Part shown: in pieces, positions 1-5,529 of the stretch
Layout: every line of letters starts with the position of its first letter
Numbering within the stretch: the stretch's first letter is position 1
Assembly: GCA_902766845.1 (NCBI GenBank)
Contig: CACXFD010000043.1
Coordinates: 1 to 7,075, forward strand
Direction of reading: 5' to 3'
Source: an uncultured Lachnospiraceae bacterium
Lineage (GTDB): Bacteria > Bacillota > Clostridia > Lachnospirales > Lachnospiraceae
Length of the DNA: 7,075 nucleotides
Program-made: the position numbers and the translations under genes
The notes under the pieces: model-generated
Databases searched by the model: none
What the model saw: only the letters and a program-made list of their open reading frames with translations
Told to the model about the DNA's origin: nothing

Positions 1-1021
1 CCGCTTCGGGCTCTTTGCCCGCCGCGGCGGTGCGGTCTCCGGCCTCGCAGCGGGAGCGGTCAGCCGCGGGAGATTTTTCCGGACCGGCTTCATCAGCCGG
101 CGTGTCCGCAGGATTCACGGCAGGCGCCGCGGCCGGTCCGGCCGCGGCCGCGTGATCCGCGAACCGCTTCAGGAAGGTGCGCAGTTCCAGACGGCGCACC
201 ATGCGCAGCGCATCCTCCGTATAGATGTTGCCGAGGCGGGCCTGCGGCTCATCGAACGTGACCGGCGCCTCGGTACAGATCTTCGCGAGATCGTAGCTCA
301 TCCGTGCCAGATCATAATGCTCTTCCATCGCGCGGGCGGCCTTGGGCGGCCGGATCTCGGTGCGGTGTTCGTATACGTTTTCGATCGAATGATAGGCTGA
401 GATCAGGGCCGACGCGGTCTTTTCCCCGATGCCCGGCACGCCCGGGATATTATCGGACGAATCGCCCATCAGGGCCTTGACGTCGATGAACTCTTCCGGC
501 GTGACGCCGTAGAGTGCCTTGACATCCGCGGGGTAATACCGTTCCACCACGGTCCCGCCGCGTTTGGTCTTCGGGATCAGGATCTCGACATCGTCCCGCG
601 CAAGCTGCAGCATGTCGCGGTCCCCGCTGACCAGTTTCACGGTCAGCCCGGCCTCCCGGGCCTGGCGCGCCAGCGTGCCCAGCACATCGTCCGCTTCATA
701 GCCGGCCTTCTCCGCGGTCGGAATGTCCATCGCGTGGAGCAGGTCCTTCAGGACCGGCACCTGCGCGAGCAGCTCCTGCGGCATGGGCTTGCGGGTGCCC
801 TTGTACGCGTCATACATCTGATGGCGGAACGTGGGCGCCTTCACGTCGAACGCGACGGTCAGGTGCGTGGGCTTCTCCTCCTCCAGCAGCTTGAACAAAA
901 TGTTGAAAAAGCCGAAGATGCCGTTCGTCGGAGTTCCGTCCGACGCGGTCAGAAGCGGGACGCCGTAAAACGCACGGCTCAGAATGCTGTATCCGTCGAT
1001 CAGCAGGATCTTGTCTGCCAT
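1..1021 (-). CDS. polA: DNA polymerase I, N-terminal 5'-3' exonuclease part (3' end of the gene beyond the window edge)
   Basis: DNA polymerase I removes RNA primers and fills gaps during Okazaki-fragment maturation and excision repair. Only the first 340 codons are inside the window, and they hold the 5'-3' (flap) exonuclease domain. Visible landmarks are the N-terminal IDGYSILSRAFYG with the first metal-binding Asp, AFD at 57-59, YKGTRKPMPQEL at 73-84, GYEADD at 107-112, SGDRD at 132-136, and the helix-hairpin-helix with its metal-site aspartates at about 186-203 (GDSSDNIPGVPGIGEKTA). From about residue 289 the chain becomes an Ala/Pro/Glu-rich low-complexity linker, which continues to the edge. 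The inactive 3'-5' exonuclease and polymerase domains would follow outside. The ATG at 1019-1021 is preceded by AGAGGAG (1030-1036) at an 8-nt spacing, which fixes the start. The gene lies 85 nt downstream of the zf-HC2 gene with no convincing terminator between them, so the two are probably co-transcribed. No frameshift is seen in the visible part. Confidence 0.96.
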   Translation of the reverse strand, partial: MADKILLIDGYSILSRAFYGVPLLTASDGTPTNGIFGFFNILFKLLEEEKPTHLTVAFDVKAPTFRHQMYDAYKGTRKPMPQELLAQVPVLKDLLHAMDIPTAEKAGYEADDVLGTLARQAREAGLTVKLVSGDRDMLQLARDDVEILIPKTKRGGTVVERYYPADVKALYGVTPEEFIDVKALMGDSSDNIPGVPGIGEKTASALISAYHSIENVYEHRTEIRPPKAARAMEEHYDLARMSYDLAKICTEAPVTFDEPQARLGNIYTEDALRMVRRLELRTFLKRFADHAAAAGPAAAPAVNPADTPADEAGPEKSPAADRSRCEAGDRTAAAGKEPEA

Positions 1022-1106
1022 GGATCGTACTCCTCTGTTTTTTACATGATCCGGCCTCGTATCCGGCTGCTTTGCCCGGCCAGCCGTCCCGCCATTCGGA
1101 CCGGGA

Positions 1107-1442
1107 TCACAGCGTGATCCAGATCCGGAATTGCACGGCCAGGGCGATCACAACGCTCCAGAAGGCCAGGGTCGCGAGCGCGTACCGGCCGGTCATCAGC
1201 CGGTAGAACATCTTCACGCCGTCTTCGCGGCGCTCCATATCGTCTTCGAGGGCCCCGCGCATATCCGCGATGGAAAGGTCCTCCTCCTGCTGCCCCGAAT
1301 GCTCGAGCGTGAACGTCAGCTCCAGTTCCTCATAGCATTCGCGGCAGCCGCGGATATGTTCCAGGAATTCCTCTTCCTGCCGCGGCTCCAGCGTGCGGTC
1401 CAGGTACGGACGCACACATTTCATGGCTTCTTTGCAGTTCAT
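1107..1442 (-). CDS. Zinc-finger (zf-HC2, anti-sigma-like) small membrane protein
   Basis: This 111-residue protein has the zf-HC2 pattern of anti-sigma factors: Cys3 near the N-terminus, then His29-x3-Cys33-x2-Cys36 (HIRGCREC). An acidic, probably helical middle follows (about 37-75), and a single hydrophobic span lies near the C-terminus (about 87-105), ending in a 6-residue tail. In the family, the zinc-binding N-terminal domain binds an ECF sigma factor in the cytoplasm, and many members are anchored by one membrane span. Here almost nothing lies beyond the span, so there is no extracytoplasmic sensor domain. No sigma-factor gene is adjacent: pheT ends upstream and polA follows. The sigma partner, if there is one, must be elsewhere, or the protein does another job. 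The ATG at 1440-1442 has an imperfect ribosome site (AAAGGCGG, 1450-1457). A stronger GGGAGGAG (1479-1486) lies further upstream without a standard start codon. A dedicated promoter is present at 1514-1542. The assignment as a zf-HC2-type protein is strong; the anti-sigma function is inference. Confidence 0.85.
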   Translation of the reverse strand: MNCKEAMKCVRPYLDRTLEPRQEEEFLEHIRGCRECYEELELTFTLEHSGQQEEDLSIADMRGALEDDMERREDGVKMFYRLMTGRYALATLAFWSVVIALAVQFRIWITL

Positions 1443-1454
1443 GCCCGGACCGCC

Positions 1455-1468
1455 TTTCCGCGCGGAAA
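1455..1468. repeat. 14-bp perfect palindrome in the leader of the zf-HC2/polA transcript
   Basis: TTTCCGCGCGGAAA reads the same on both strands. It lies between the promoter at 1514-1542 and the ATG at 1442, and one arm overlaps the first bases of the imperfect ribosome site (1450-1457). It could be a DNA operator for a dimeric regulator, or an RNA hairpin (TTTCC/GGAAA with a GCGC loop) that hinders ribosome entry. It could also be chance in GC-rich DNA. Confidence 0.5.
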
Positions 1469-1513
1469 ACGTGCCGGTCTCCTCCCGGGTCCCGATTCGT
1501 ATCCTGATTTATA

Positions 1514-1542
1514 AGTATATCATTCTTTATTGATCCGGTCAA
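1514..1542 (-). promoter_or_regulatory. Sigma-A-type promoter for zf-HC2 gene and polA
   Basis: On the minus strand, TTGACC (1537-1542) is followed by a 17-nt AT-rich spacer and TATACT (1514-1519). This is close to the consensus TTGACA-17-TATAAT. The predicted transcript start is near 1507, giving a leader of about 65 nt before the zf-HC2 start codon. The promoter sits downstream of the pheT terminator hairpin, so this operon has its own transcription start and does not depend on pheST read-through. Confidence 0.85.
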
Positions 1543-1583
1543 TTTCCGGCACGGCAAAAAGGCCGGGCGGCCGGTATGGAATC

Positions 1584-1613
1584 AAAAGGCGGCACGGCCG
1601 CGCGGGCCGTGCC
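1584..1613 (-). terminator. Intrinsic terminator-like hairpin after pheT
   Basis: GGCACGGCC (1591-1599) and GGCCGTGCC (1605-1613) form a perfect 9-bp GC-rich stem with a 5-nt loop. Read on the minus strand it is followed after two or three bases by UUUU (1584-1587). A second short GC hairpin with a UUUUU run (1556-1572) lies just beyond and may assist. It starts about 30 nt after the pheT stop codon and precedes the next promoter. The U-tract is short, so efficiency is uncertain. On the plus strand the hairpin is followed by a T-run near 1624-1629, but no plus-strand gene is present. Confidence 0.65.
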
Positions 1614-1642
1614 GACGATCTCTGTTTTTCAAGCTGCCTCTT

Positions 1643-4063
1643 TTACGCTCTCCGCTGGATTCCGAGCGCATCCAGTCCCTTCAGGATCCGGTCCATGACC
1701 TCGGTGACCTCCTGGTCCGTCAGCGTATGGTCCTTGGATCGCAGCGTGACATTATACGCCATGCTCTTGAAGCCGGCCAGGATCTGGGCGCCTTCGTAGA
1801 TGTCGAACAGCGAATAGCTCTCCAGGAGCTTGCCGCCCTTCGTTTCGATGACCTCTTCGATCTGGCCCGCCAGGACGCTGCGCGGGACCACCATCGAGAT
1901 GTCGCGGGAAACGGCCGGGAAGCGGGCGAGGCCCAGATACTTGCGGTCGAAATCCGCCATCTCCGTGACCTGCGGCATATCCAGTTCCGCTACATAGGTC
2001 TTTTCGCCGATGCCGTAGACGGCCGCGGTCTTCGGATGGACCTCGCCGAGCACGCCGATCTCTTTGCCGTCATAAACGATCTTCGCCTGGCGTCCCGGAT
2101 GCAGGAACGGCTCGCCGCTCTGCGGATCGTAGTGGACGCGCTGCGTCATGCCGAGCTTCTCGAGGACCTCCTCGACCACGCCCTTCATATCATAGAAATC
2201 GCCGTCCCCGTAGAAGCCGAGGACCAGCTTGGTGCGCTCGTCCGGCAGCTCCGTCAGCGGCAGGGCCTTGGGCAGATAGATCTTCGCGAGTTCGTAGAGC
2301 CGGGCCTGCTTCTGGCGGCGGTTGTAATTGGTCGAAAGGCTCGCGAGCATGCCGTTCCAGGCGCTCGTGCGCATCACGCTGTAGTCCTCGCCGAGCGGGT
2401 TCGAGATCTGAATGGCCTGACGGCGCACATCGTCGGCCGGCAGCGACAGCTTATCGAAGACCTTCGGGCTCTCGAACGAATAGGTCATCGCCTGCGAGAA
2501 GCCGCAGCTCTCCGCCACGTCGCGGCACACGCCCTCGACGCGCTCCGCGAACGGCAGCTTGCCCGTGGTGGCCTCGCCGGTCGGCAGCGTGGTCGGGACG
2601 TTCGCGTAGCCCGAGAAGCGCACGACCTCTTCCGCGAGGTCCGCCTGGCAGTGGATATCCTGACGGAACGTGGGCGCGGTCACGGTGCCGGCCTCTTCAT
2701 CCCAGTCCAGTTCGATCTTGCGGAAGATCTCCCGCATCTCTTCCACGGACACGTCCGTGCCCAGCAGGGCATTGGCCTTTTCGGGCGAGAACTTCACGAC
2801 CGACGGCTCGCGCTTTTCGGGATAGACGTCCACCATGCCGCCGACGACTTCGCCCGCGCCCAGCTCTTCGATCAGCTGGCACGCACGGTCGATGGCCGCC
2901 TGCGCATTGTTCGGATCCAGTCCCTTTTCGAACTTGCCAGACGCGTCGGTGCGCAGGCCGATCCGCTTCGCGGACAGACGCACGTTGGTGCCGTCGAAAT
3001 TCGCCGCCTCGAACAGCATCGTATGCACATGGTCCGTGATCATCGAATTCTCGCCGCCCATGATGCCGGCGATGCCGATGTAGCCTTCGCCGTCACAGAT
3101 CATCAGGACGTTCTCGTCGAGCTTTCGCTCCTGTCCGTCCAGCGTCGTGAACGTATCCCCGTTCTGGGCGCGCCGGACCACGATCTGATGACCGCGGATC
3201 GTATCCAGGTCATAGGCGTGCATGGGCTGGCCGTATTCCTCCATCACGTAGTTCGTGATGTCCACGAGGTTGTTGATCGGACGGATCCCGCTGGCCGCCA
3301 GACGGCGCTGCATCCACGCCGGCGACGGGCCGATCTTCACGTTCTTCACAACGCGCGCGCAGAAACGCGGGCACAGATCCTGCGCCTCGACGCGGACCGA
3401 GATGTAGTCGGACGCGTTCTCGTCATTGCCGGTCGCCTTCACTTCGGGCGGGCAGAACGGCTTGTTGAACGTGGCCGCAGCCTCGCGCGCGATGCCGAGG
3501 ATGCTGTAGCAGTCCACGCGGTTGGACGTGATCTCATATTCGAAGACGACGTCGTGCAGGCCCAGGACCTCCACCGCGTCGGCTCCGACCGGCGTATCCT
3601 CCGGGAAGATATAGATCCCGTTCTCGGGCGCTTCCGGATAAAAGTCACGGCTGGAGCCGAGCTCTTCGATCGAGCACATCATGCCGAAGCTCTCGACGCC
3701 GCGCAGCTTTCCTTTTTTGATCCGGATGCCGTCTTCGGGCATCGGGCCGCCGTCATGACCGCCGGCCACGCGGCCGCCGTCCAGGACCACCGGGACCTTG
3801 GCTCCGACCGTCACGTTAGGGGCTCCGGTCACGATCTGGAGCGCCTCGTTCCCGACGTCCACCTGGCACACGACCAGTTTGTCCGCGTCGGGATGCGGGT
3901 CGATCTTCGTGATCTGTCCGACCACGATTTTCTCGAGGTTCTTGTCCAGGCATTCAAAGCCTTCCACCTTGGTGCCGGTCAGCGTCATCGCGTCCGTGTA
4001 TTCCTGCGCCGTGCAGTCAAGTTCCGGGACGTAGGCCCGGATCCAGGATAATGCGGTATTCAT
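1643..4063 (-). CDS. pheT: Phenylalanyl-tRNA synthetase beta subunit
   Basis: PheT is the large subunit of the cytoplasmic alpha2-beta2 enzyme that attaches phenylalanine to tRNA-Phe. It carries tRNA-binding and editing functions, while PheS carries the active site. The 806 residues match the usual bacterial length of about 800. Domains in order are: an N-terminal segment; an OB-fold tRNA-binding domain at about 40-155 (VVGQI, HPDADKL); the B3/B4 editing region at about 211-400 (NNLVDITNYVMEEYGQPMHAYD, given here only as a landmark around 264-285); the B5 domain at about 408-480 (FRQDIHCQADLAEEVVRFSGY region); a catalytic-like core at about 490-700; and the C-terminal ferredoxin-fold anticodon-binding domain at about 713-806, starting at RFPAVSRDISMVVP and containing KDHTLTDQEV. 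The ATG at 4061-4063 has AGGAGGGAG (4071-4079) 7 nt upstream. That site touches the pheS stop codon, so translation is probably coupled to pheS. No defects were noticed. Confidence 0.97.
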   Translation of the reverse strand: MNTALSWIRAYVPELDCTAQEYTDAMTLTGTKVEGFECLDKNLEKIVVGQITKIDPHPDADKLVVCQVDVGNEALQIVTGAPNVTVGAKVPVVLDGGRVAGGHDGGPMPEDGIRIKKGKLRGVESFGMMCSIEELGSSRDFYPEAPENGIYIFPEDTPVGADAVEVLGLHDVVFEYEITSNRVDCYSILGIAREAAATFNKPFCPPEVKATGNDENASDYISVRVEAQDLCPRFCARVVKNVKIGPSPAWMQRRLAASGIRPINNLVDITNYVMEEYGQPMHAYDLDTIRGHQIVVRRAQNGDTFTTLDGQERKLDENVLMICDGEGYIGIAGIMGGENSMITDHVHTMLFEAANFDGTNVRLSAKRIGLRTDASGKFEKGLDPNNAQAAIDRACQLIEELGAGEVVGGMVDVYPEKREPSVVKFSPEKANALLGTDVSVEEMREIFRKIELDWDEEAGTVTAPTFRQDIHCQADLAEEVVRFSGYANVPTTLPTGEATTGKLPFAERVEGVCRDVAESCGFSQAMTYSFESPKVFDKLSLPADDVRRQAIQISNPLGEDYSVMRTSAWNGMLASLSTNYNRRQKQARLYELAKIYLPKALPLTELPDERTKLVLGFYGDGDFYDMKGVVEEVLEKLGMTQRVHYDPQSGEPFLHPGRQAKIVYDGKEIGVLGEVHPKTAAVYGIGEKTYVAELDMPQVTEMADFDRKYLGLARFPAVSRDISMVVPRSVLAGQIEEVIETKGGKLLESYSLFDIYEGAQILAGFKSMAYNVTLRSKDHTLTDQEVTEVMDRILKGLDALGIQRRA

Positions 4064-4070
4064 TCTTGAT

Positions 4071-4079
4071 CTCCCTCCT
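4071..4079 (-). promoter_or_regulatory. pheT ribosome binding site abutting the pheS stop codon
   Basis: AGGAGGGAG lies 7 nt upstream of the pheT ATG, and its first base is the last base of the pheS TGA (4079-4081). With only 15 nt between the two genes, a ribosome ending pheS sits on the pheT ribosome site. This suits equal production of the two subunits of an alpha2-beta2 enzyme. Confidence 0.8.
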
Positions 4080-5098
4080 CAGAACTGCTTCAGGAAGCGC
4101 GTGTCGTTCTCATAGAGCAGGCGCATGTCATCGATCTCGTATTTCAGCAGCGTGATTCGTTCCAGGCCCACGCCGAACGCGAAGCCCGTATATTCCTCGG
4201 GGTCGATCCCGCTCATCTCCAGCACGTGCGGATGCACCATGCCGCAGCCGAGGATCTCGAGCCAGCCGCTGCCCTTGCAGAAGCGGCATCCCTTGCCGCC
4301 GCACTTGAAGCACGATACGTCCACTTCGGCCGACGGCTCGGTGAACGGGAAGTGATGCGGCCGGAACTTGATCCGCGTATCCGGTCCGAACAGTTCCTTC
4401 GAAAACTCGAGCAGGGTCCCCTTCAGGTCCGCGAACGTGATGTTCTTGTCGATCACGAGGCCCTCGATCTGGTGGAAGGACGGGGAATGCGTGGCGTCCA
4501 CTTCATCCGACCGGTACACGCGGCCCGGGGACAGGATGCGGATCGGAGGCTTGCGCGTCTCCATCACGTGCGCTTGGACCGACGAGGTCTGCGTGCGAAG
4601 CACGATGTTGTCGTTGATGTAGAACGTATCCTGCTCGTCGCGCGCCGGATGGTTCTTCGGGATGTTCAGCGCCTCGAAATTGTAATAGTCGTATTCGATC
4701 TCGGGACCGTCCACGATCTCGTAGCCCATGCCGACAAAGATCCGCTCCACTTCTTCCAGGACCGTGGTGTTCGGATGGCGGTGGCCGAAGCTGTGCTTTC
4801 TGGCCGGAAGCGTCACGTCGATGACCTCCGTCGCCAGCTGCATCTCCTGCGCTTTGGCCTGAAGCTCCGCGCGCTTCTTTTCCAGCGCCTCTTCCAGCGC
4901 CTGACGCGTTTCATTCACCATCTGGCCCACCTTCGGGCGCTCCTCGGCCGACACGTCGCGCATGCCCTTCAAAAGCTGCGTGAGCTCGCCCTTTTTGCCC
5001 AGATAAGCGACGCGGATGTCGTTCAGCTTATCCAGGACGTCCGCACGCTCCATCGAGGCCAGCGCCTCCTGACGGATCTTCTCAAGCTGTTCCTTCAT
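4079..5098 (-). CDS. pheS: Phenylalanyl-tRNA synthetase alpha subunit
   Basis: PheS is the catalytic subunit of the class II phenylalanyl-tRNA synthetase. It forms Phe-AMP and charges tRNA-Phe together with PheT. The 339 residues match the usual length. Residues 1-90 form the helical coiled-coil arm that contacts tRNA. The catalytic domain follows and starts near HRHPNTTVLEE (107-116). Visible active-site elements are TQTSSVQ (169-175), the motif 2 region RVYRSDEVDATHSPSFHQ (193-210), FRPHHFPFTEPSAEVDV (245-261) and motif 3 GFAFGVGLERITLL (305-318). Ala307 in GFAFG is the position I equate with E. coli Ala294, which shapes the Phe pocket. Four cysteines in CFKCGGKGCRFC (263-274) suggest the structural zinc site seen in many Gram-positive PheS proteins. 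The ATG at 5096-5098 has AAAGGAG (5106-5112) 7 nt upstream. It is the first gene of the pheST operon and is controlled by the upstream T-box. One small oddity is HPHVL (289-293), where HPNVL is usual. Confidence 0.97.
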   Translation of the reverse strand: MKEQLEKIRQEALASMERADVLDKLNDIRVAYLGKKGELTQLLKGMRDVSAEERPKVGQMVNETRQALEEALEKKRAELQAKAQEMQLATEVIDVTLPARKHSFGHRHPNTTVLEEVERIFVGMGYEIVDGPEIEYDYYNFEALNIPKNHPARDEQDTFYINDNIVLRTQTSSVQAHVMETRKPPIRILSPGRVYRSDEVDATHSPSFHQIEGLVIDKNITFADLKGTLLEFSKELFGPDTRIKFRPHHFPFTEPSAEVDVSCFKCGGKGCRFCKGSGWLEILGCGMVHPHVLEMSGIDPEEYTGFAFGVGLERITLLKYEIDDMRLLYENDTRFLKQF

Positions 5099-5133
5099 GA
5101 CGGGACTCCTTTAAAAAAAAGATATCTGGTTTC

Positions 5134-5207
5134 TGTGAAAGCTGCGGCCTGAAAGCGGCCCGCCACCCTGATGGCGGCCGGTCCGGGATCCACGCTTCGC
5201 TTTCACA
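5134..5207 (-). repeat. Inverted-repeat, structured spacer between T-box terminator and pheS
   Basis: TGTGAAAGC (5134-5142, plus strand) and GCTTTCACA (5199-5207) are perfect 9-bp inverted arms enclosing 56 nt. Inside is a second hairpin with arms CCGCCA (5160-5165) and TGGCGG (5172-5177), plus a short GGCC...GGCC pairing (about 5146-5160). In the pheST message this makes a branched structure that starts where the T-box terminator U-tract ends. Its 3' end is about 20 nt before the ribosome site, with a run of eight U (5113-5120) just ahead of AAAGGAG. The structure does not cover the ribosome site itself. Its role is unknown. Confidence 0.55.
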
Positions 5208-5241
5208 AAAAAATCCCCGCGCGCCTTGCGGCGCGCAGGGA
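5207..5241 (-). terminator. T-box leader intrinsic terminator (attenuator)
   Basis: On the minus strand, UCCCUGCGCGCC (5230-5241) pairs with GGCGCGCGGGGA (5214-5225) across a GCAA tetraloop. That makes a 12-bp stem with one G-U pair, followed by seven U (5207-5213). The 5' arm CCCUGC (5235-5240) can instead pair with GCAGGG (5263-5268) around the T-box sequence, forming the antiterminator. The two folds exclude each other, as expected of a transcription-attenuating T-box. Confidence 0.93.
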
Positions 5242-5468
5242 CGAATCAGCATCGCGGTACCACCCTGCTTCCCGGACGGACCGGGCAGCTTCTTTTCCGC
5301 TTAACGCGCGGCATACGGCAGCTCCTACACAGACCGGCCGGTCCTTCAAAGCTGCGGCTGTGATGTGAATTTCACGCATCCTCCGTTACGCGGCGGGCTT
5401 TCAGCCGGCGACCCGCCTCTCTGCTCCGGATAGAGGACGGCTACTGTGCATCCCAGTGGCCTTTACCT
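5207..5468 (-). promoter_or_regulatory. T-box riboswitch (tRNA-Phe sensing leader) of pheST
   Basis: T-box leaders bind a specific tRNA and allow transcription of the downstream gene when that tRNA is uncharged. The conserved T-box AGGGUGGUACCGCG is at 5253-5266. Its bulge UGGU would pair with the ACCA end of a tRNA with discriminator base A, as expected for tRNA-Phe. Stem I begins with CUGGGAUG (5449-5456) pairing with CAUCACAG (5358-5365), with one mismatch. Above it lies the specifier loop with the S-turn elements AGUA (5442-5445) and GAA (5371-5373). The specifier codon is UUC (5367-5369), followed by A. Further up are pairing of CGUCCUC with GAGGAUG and a distal stem GGCGGG/CCCGCC (5412-5417 with 5392-5397). 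A short stem CCCGG/CCGGG precedes the antiterminator. The terminator is at 5207-5241. All parts agree with phenylalanine specificity and with control of pheS and pheT. Confidence 0.95.
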
Positions 5469-5474
5469 CCCGGT

Positions 5475-5503
5475 ATTTTACACGAGGCGGCGCGAAATGT
5501 CAA
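5475..5503 (-). promoter_or_regulatory. Sigma-A-type promoter of the pheST T-box leader
   Basis: On the minus strand, TTGACA (5498-5503) is a perfect -35 box, followed by a 17-nt spacer and TAAAAT (5475-5480) as the -10 box. The predicted start is near 5468, just before the first bases of stem I. It begins about 27 nt after the stop codon of the upstream zinc-ribbon gene. No strong terminator is visible in that gap, so some read-through from upstream may join it. Confidence 0.88.
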
Positions 5504-5529
5504 CCGTCCGGTCATGATTTGCCGCTCTT

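Noticed and set aside
1022..1106. CGGCTG/CAGCCG hairpin between zf-HC2 and polA as a terminator
   Set aside because: The stem is short with a large loop and no U-tract follows on the minus strand.
734..1117. A plus-strand open frame opposite polA
   Set aside because: The minus strand is clearly PolA with all exonuclease motifs, and the plus-strand product has no recognisable domain.
1330..1557. A 75-codon minus-strand frame overlapping the zf-HC2 gene start
   Set aside because: Its start lies upstream of the predicted promoter, and most of it is an out-of-frame overlap of the zf-HC2 gene.
1727..4051. A 774-codon open frame on the plus strand opposite pheT
   Set aside because: It lies entirely within pheT, is very rich in Arg, Ala, His, Asp and Leu, and matches no family. 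GC-rich codon use on the real strand leaves stop-poor antisense frames.
4226..5152. A 308-codon open frame on the plus strand opposite pheS
   Set aside because: It has the same Arg/Leu/His-rich antisense composition as the frame opposite pheT. pheS is fully conserved on the other strand.
5160..5177. AGGGUGG core downstream of the T-box, suggesting a second tandem T-box
   Set aside because: The remainder of the T-box (ACCGCG) is absent and there is no second terminator, specifier loop or stem I.
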